A DNA stretch of 64,000 bases from Bimastos eiseni. Lineage: Eukaryota > Annelida > Clitellata > Crassiclitellata > Lumbricidae. Below the pieces are notes generated by a model, which worked only from the letters and a program-made list of their open reading frames with translations, did not search any database and was not told the origin of the DNA. The DNA is taken from assembly GCA_959347315.1 (NCBI GenBank), contig OY365806.1, forward strand, positions 50,892,068 to 50,956,067. Direction: 5' to 3'. A program made the position numbers and the translations under genes. Each line of letters begins with the position of its first letter. Position 1 is the first letter of the stretch. This document shows positions 59,860 through 64,000 of the stretch, one piece after another.

Positions 59860-61369
59860 TGTTGAGAAATTGTCGCACTAGGGGACTGTAATGGAGGGAA
59901 AAGAATGTTGTTGCCCTTTCTCAAACAACAATCTGGACATCAATTCTTGGTGGTAGCGGTGATGGATTGTAGCCGTGTGTCTCCAGTCTCTTCGGTTTGC
60001 GTTTACGTTATAGTTCAACAAAATGACACCAGAGTCTCTTTCTGATTATTATTCTTATTATTTAGGTTAACTTCAAAATATATTAACGTAGTACAACTTA
60101 TCTTGCTACTTCATTGACGTTCTTCATCACTCTCAGACTGTCGACCTTAACCAGACCTATCTCTATCGTCTTGGTCATCTGTCGTTTCCAGTCGCTTCCT
60201 TGAGAGCGGATTCCTCCTGCAGTCGATGACGTCCTCTGTCGTGCACCTGACGCCTTCTGAGAGTGAATCCCGACTCTCAATTTCTCCCATCTTTTATACT
60301 CTTTCTTGCATCCTCCCATTATGGTCCTTCTACCTCATGTCTATCCTTATTTGGTTATTTGTCCCGATTGTATCCTTATTTGGTCATCTTACATCAAATC
60401 TCTCAGGCGCTCAGCCCATCGCTCTTCCTCCGGACCCGGTCTTTTTTAACCTATCCTAGCCCGGCATTCGCTCTTGCCTCAGCCATATTTGGTCATAATG
60501 CCAGTCTCTCCAACTGTCTCAGCCCACTCGCCCACGCTGATTCACTTGGCTGTGCCTACTGTCTGTCAGTCTCTGTCTATACATATATATATATACTACT
60601 GTTGATAGGCCTATAATGTTTGTCTTTATATATACTGTTCATATCTATAGCTATAGTGTTCGCAATTTTAGTTTATACAGCATTTGACATTATATTATAT
60701 TGTTCATTAAAGTTATAAACATGACATCGCCGTTTTTCATAACGCAGTCCCCTCTTCCATCATTACAGGGACCCCCTTCCTTTCTAGTCGGTCTTGTTCC
60801 CACGGTCAGCGCTCCTCGGTTTCCCCGATCGTGCACCCTCCCACTCAAGCTTCGCTCCTTCCCCTCGCTTTTCTGTCGTCAGCCTGCTCTTCGCCTGTCG
60901 GTGATGCCTTTGTGTGGCCGTTTCTGGTGGGAATTTGCTTCCTGAAATCTTCGCCAGGTGTTCTCTTTCCCACGGTCGAGGGCGGTTTCAGCGCTATTAA
61001 AGGGGCCCCGGTTTTAGTCGAAAAGAGCGTCCGAGGAAGACCGTCAGAAGCAGCAGTCGAAGCACGGCCTGATCGAACCGAAGAGAACAGTCTGATCTCC
61101 GCCAGCCGAGGGAACAGTTCGAATAAGTCCGACATAGCGACACGGGGTGTGCCGGTCAACAGTAGGCTACCTGAAAAAGAGTACGGCAGTGAGATTGTGA
61201 GGAGGTGGCCACTCGTTCGTTGAGAGGACGACCGGCCAGGGCGAGATTTGGCGTCTGTCAAGAAATACAGAAATATTGCAGAATTGTCGTGGTTAAGTCC
61301 TCTGCCGGACCGGAGAGGCTGAAATTCGCGCGTGACATCCTTGTAGTAGAGACCCCAGATTTCGCCACA
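59860..61369. mobile_element. 1510-bp solo LTR inserted in the LINE
   Basis: On the + strand it starts TGTTGAG and ends CGCCACA (TG...CA), flanked by ATAT at 59856-59859 and 61370-61373. Skipping it and one ATAT leaves the LINE reverse-transcriptase frame continuous, which fixes both ends. No retroviral-type gene lies inside. The ORFs 60845-61261 and 60831-61223 have no recognised motif. Orientation is unresolved; ATTAAAG at about 60707 would suit the + strand. Confidence 0.75.
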
Positions 61370-62073
61370 ATATTCTTGATTTGGTCAGGGAGGCCTATGA
61401 GGATAAATTCTGTCTTGGAAGGGTTGAGGCAGAGGAGACTAGATGACATCCATTCGGAGACTAAGTTTACTACATTCAGTAGTTGTGCAATGAAGGTGGA
61501 GAAAGAGGTCGGAGAAAAGGATATGTAGAGTTGAGTGTCACCTGCATACAGGTGGTTGTCGACAGAGGAGGATTGTATGAGATGACTTAATGGTGTGGTA
61601 TAGAGGATGAAGAGGAGTGGTTCTATGACGAAGCCTTGAGGGACACCACATGTGAGTGGAAGGGGTTGCGAACAGAATTTGAAGGCTTTGAAAGAGAAGG
61701 ATCTGGAAGGTAAGTAGGATTGGAACCGGAGTAGAGCAGTTCCAGAAGCGCCAAACCAAGAGGATAGTATAGTCAGAAAGAAGGCTGTGGTCAATGGTAT
61801 CAAATGCAGCAGAAATGTCGAGGAAGCAGAGTCAGGCAACTTGTTGATGGCTGACGGCAGAGACCAATTTGTTATATAGACAGGCAAGCAGAGTTTCTGT
61901 GGAGTGGTGTTTAGTGAAGCCTGATTGGTGGGGATTTAGCAGTGAGTTTGTTGAGAGGTAGTCATTAAGGCGGGTAAGAACAGTTAGTTTAGACAGAAAG
62001 GAGAAGTTGGAGATGGGACGGTAGTTAGAAAGATTTTCTTTGTCTATAGATTTGCTTTTTCTGTAGGGGAGAG

Positions 62074-62829
62074 CAGAAGGGCGTTTACAGAAAACGGAGC
62101 CCAGTAGGCGTTAACATTTTTGGGCCCTTCTGAATTTGGGCGCTGAGTCTGAGAGGGCCGTCTATAAATGACGTCACGCACCTATTGAAGGGATCATACC
62201 TCTGTGACGATTTGTGACGAAGGTAGAGAGTCTGAGATATGTGACGTCGCGTTATCACATCAAATATCGAAATACGCAGCTTTATTTCAAAATGTCCTTC
62301 AAGTAAACATTGAGTCAACTTCTTGAAGCGAAGAGGCTCATCCACGCGGCCTTCGCTATTATATAACAACACAGCTAACCGAGCTGATATTGATATTAAC
62401 ATTAAAAGAACACTTATATATGAATTACCACAATACTCTTGATATGTGAATGCTTAGCTGCAAAAATAGAGAATATATTTAAAACGTGATACATGCCATT
62501 TTGTATGAGAAGTTTTAATTCATTCGGAGGACCCAGAGATGATATTTTGTATGAAATGTTTTCATTCATTTGGAAGCCTCTGAGATGTTGTGTTGTGTTT
62601 AATGTCTTTATTCATTTGGGGGTTCATTTAGATGTTTTTGCATTTAATTCTTTTATTCATTTGGGGCCCCCTTAGATGTTATTTTGAATTTAGTGTTTTC
62701 ATTCATTTGGGAGCTCCCTGAGACGTTAGGCTATTTTGTATTTAATGTTTTCATCATTTGGGGGCCCCTTAGATTTGGGGGCCCAAGGCGCGCGCCTAGT
62801 GCTCCTATTTCAAGGTAAACGCGCCACTG
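62074..62829. mobile_element. 756-bp hAT-like element with internal tandem repeats
   Basis: The left end is CAGAAGGGCGTTTAC; the right end inverted is CAGTGGCGCGTTTAC. The subterminal regions are also mutually inverted (GGAGC...AGGCG...TTGGGCCC). The flanks GGGGAGAG (62066-62073) and GTGGAGAG (62830-62837) match at 7 of 8. The right half (about 62510-62775) has about six tandem copies of a 45-50 bp unit containing TTCATTCATTTGGGGGCCC. No transposase. Confidence 0.85.
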
Positions 62830-64000
62830 GTGGAGAGACGATAGAGTGTTTAAAGACCATAGGAAAATGTTCGGTAGAGAGCGAAAGATTGATGATTTTA
62901 GTGATCACAGAAACAGGGATTGAGGTACAGTCTTTTAGGAAAGAGATGGGGATAGGATCGAGTTCACATTACTTGCTGGGAAGGGAATTTTGGAGGAGTA
63001 GTACTTCGATCTGTTTGAGTGGCAGGAGATAGAATTGAGAGCGATGACTGATGGGAAGGCGGAGTAGGGTTGGGAGAAATCAGTGGAACTGTGCTGGAGG
63101 AGTTGGGGGCTAGAAGAGATTGTAGTGTGACACGAAGAGATGAAAGTTTGTCTAAAAGAAAGAGTAGAAGGTGTCAGTGATAGAGGATGTGGGGGATGGA
63201 GCTGGGCAGAGGTGAGGGAGACTTACGATAAAGAAGAGAATTGATAGCTTTCCAGAGGTGTCTAGGCTTGGAGGAACTGGAGTGGATAAGTGAGGAGTAG
63301 TATTTTTTCTTGGCTGCAGCCATAAGGTTATGGTGTCTGTGTGTGGCTGATAGGAGGGTAGACAGGGTTTTGCTTTAGATCTTAATTAAGTCTTTGGTGC
63401 ACTTGTAGGTGTGCTCGAGGCGCCTGCGGAAGGTTTTGAAAGCTTGGAGATAGGAGGTGAATCAAGGGTTAGATGTGCGTGAGCTGTGTGTGATAATGAG
63501 TGATGCATGAGTGTCAAGGAGGTTGGAGAGTGCTGAATTGGGAATACTGAATATGTTGATATATTGAAGTTTCCCGTGATTATGACTTCGTTAGGAATAG
63601 TTGCAGCGATGGAGAGGAGAGTTCCGTCCTTGACGAAGGCCTGACGGTCGATGGACCCGATGGAACAAGATGAGTGAGTGGTTGGAGGTGGGTGAGGAGA
63701 AGGCTTAATTTCAAGGTCAACAATAATAAGGTAGTGGTCGGTAATGTTTAGAATTGAGTGTGATAGTATGGGAGATAGGTGGGAGGCTGCGGAAGTGATA
63801 GAAGGTCGAGTATGTGGTTCTTGATGTAGGTTGGAAAGTTTACGTGTTGGACGAGATTTAATGATGAGAGAAGGATGAGGAAGCCAGATGCAAGAAGATC
63901 AGATATGTTGAAGTCGCCCGTGATTATGAATTCGTTAGGAGATAGGAGGAGATAGTTGCAGCGATGGAGAGGAGAGTTCCAAATTTGTCGAGAAAGACAG

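Larger units (their letters stand above)
58936..64000 (-). pseudogene. L2/CR1-like LINE, interrupted, running off the window end
   Basis: Read on the - strand from the window edge. About 64000-62830 has the endonuclease region with ITGDFN and NHILDL motifs. 62073-61374 has reverse transcriptase with NYRPISNFSFLSKL, HSTETLL, LDISAAFDTIDHS, CGVPQGFVIEPLLF and the box YAGDTQLY (normally YADD). 59855-59480 continues with NLGVTFDLHLSFSNHI and HDYCNSLF. 59207-58941 is the C-terminal tail. The 3' end reads GAGTGGCGCTTTAGAAATTT. The element is split by a solo LTR (59860-61369) and a hAT element (62074-62829), and has stops and an altered catalytic box, so it is dead. The true 5' end lies beyond the window. 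Confidence 0.9.

Noticed and set aside
60831..61261. Overlapping ORFs in the CpG-rich part of the 59860-61369 insert
   Set aside because: Both strands are open because of composition; no motif, and the boundaries show the whole segment is an LTR.

Overview
This is a window of a repeat-rich invertebrate (non-vertebrate metazoan) genome. Two conserved intron-containing housekeeping genes are visible, and almost everything else that can be named is transposable-element DNA. Spliceosomal GT-AG introns, metazoan-type RNASEH2A and IDE proteins, CR1/L2-like LINEs, hAT, piggyBac and MULE elements, and a Gmr1-like LTR retrotransposon all point to an animal. I cannot name the phylum from the sequence alone.

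Layout. RNASEH2A (ribonuclease H2 catalytic subunit) runs on the + strand from 633 to 11324 in 8 exons. IDE (insulin-degrading enzyme, an M16 metalloprotease) runs on the - strand from 41044 down to 14456 in 26 exons. Both were rebuilt exon by exon with every splice phase consistent, giving 308 and 991 codons. The two genes are convergent, with about 3.1 kb between their stop codons. Their introns are full of old transposon pieces: LINE 3' ends, two tRNA-like SINEs, hAT-type non-autonomous elements with recognisable 8-bp target duplications, a solo LTR and minisatellites.

From 41955 to 64000 no host gene is convincing. In order there are: a hAT-type MITE (41955-42757); a 6.85-kb Ty3/gypsy retrotransposon with 456-bp LTRs (42828-49682) whose integrase lies upstream of reverse transcriptase, the Gmr1-type order; a 5'-truncated piggyBac transposase (50664-52237); a frameshifted MULE transposase with a SWIM finger (52920-54834); a patchwork of an unexplained repeat unit plus MITEs (55150-57090); and a - strand L2/CR1-like LINE (58936 to the window end) carrying a 1.5-kb solo LTR and a hAT element.

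No operon-like or defence-like gene system was found. The most notable items are the Gmr1-type element with near-identical LTRs but dead enzymes, several small non-autonomous DNA-transposon families defined here by matching target duplications, a set of nearly perfect short inverted repeats, an unexplained 'AAATGGAAGCTGGATCAAT' repeat, and a canonical SKL C-terminus on IDE. Positions come from reading the sequence by eye; no database search was possible.
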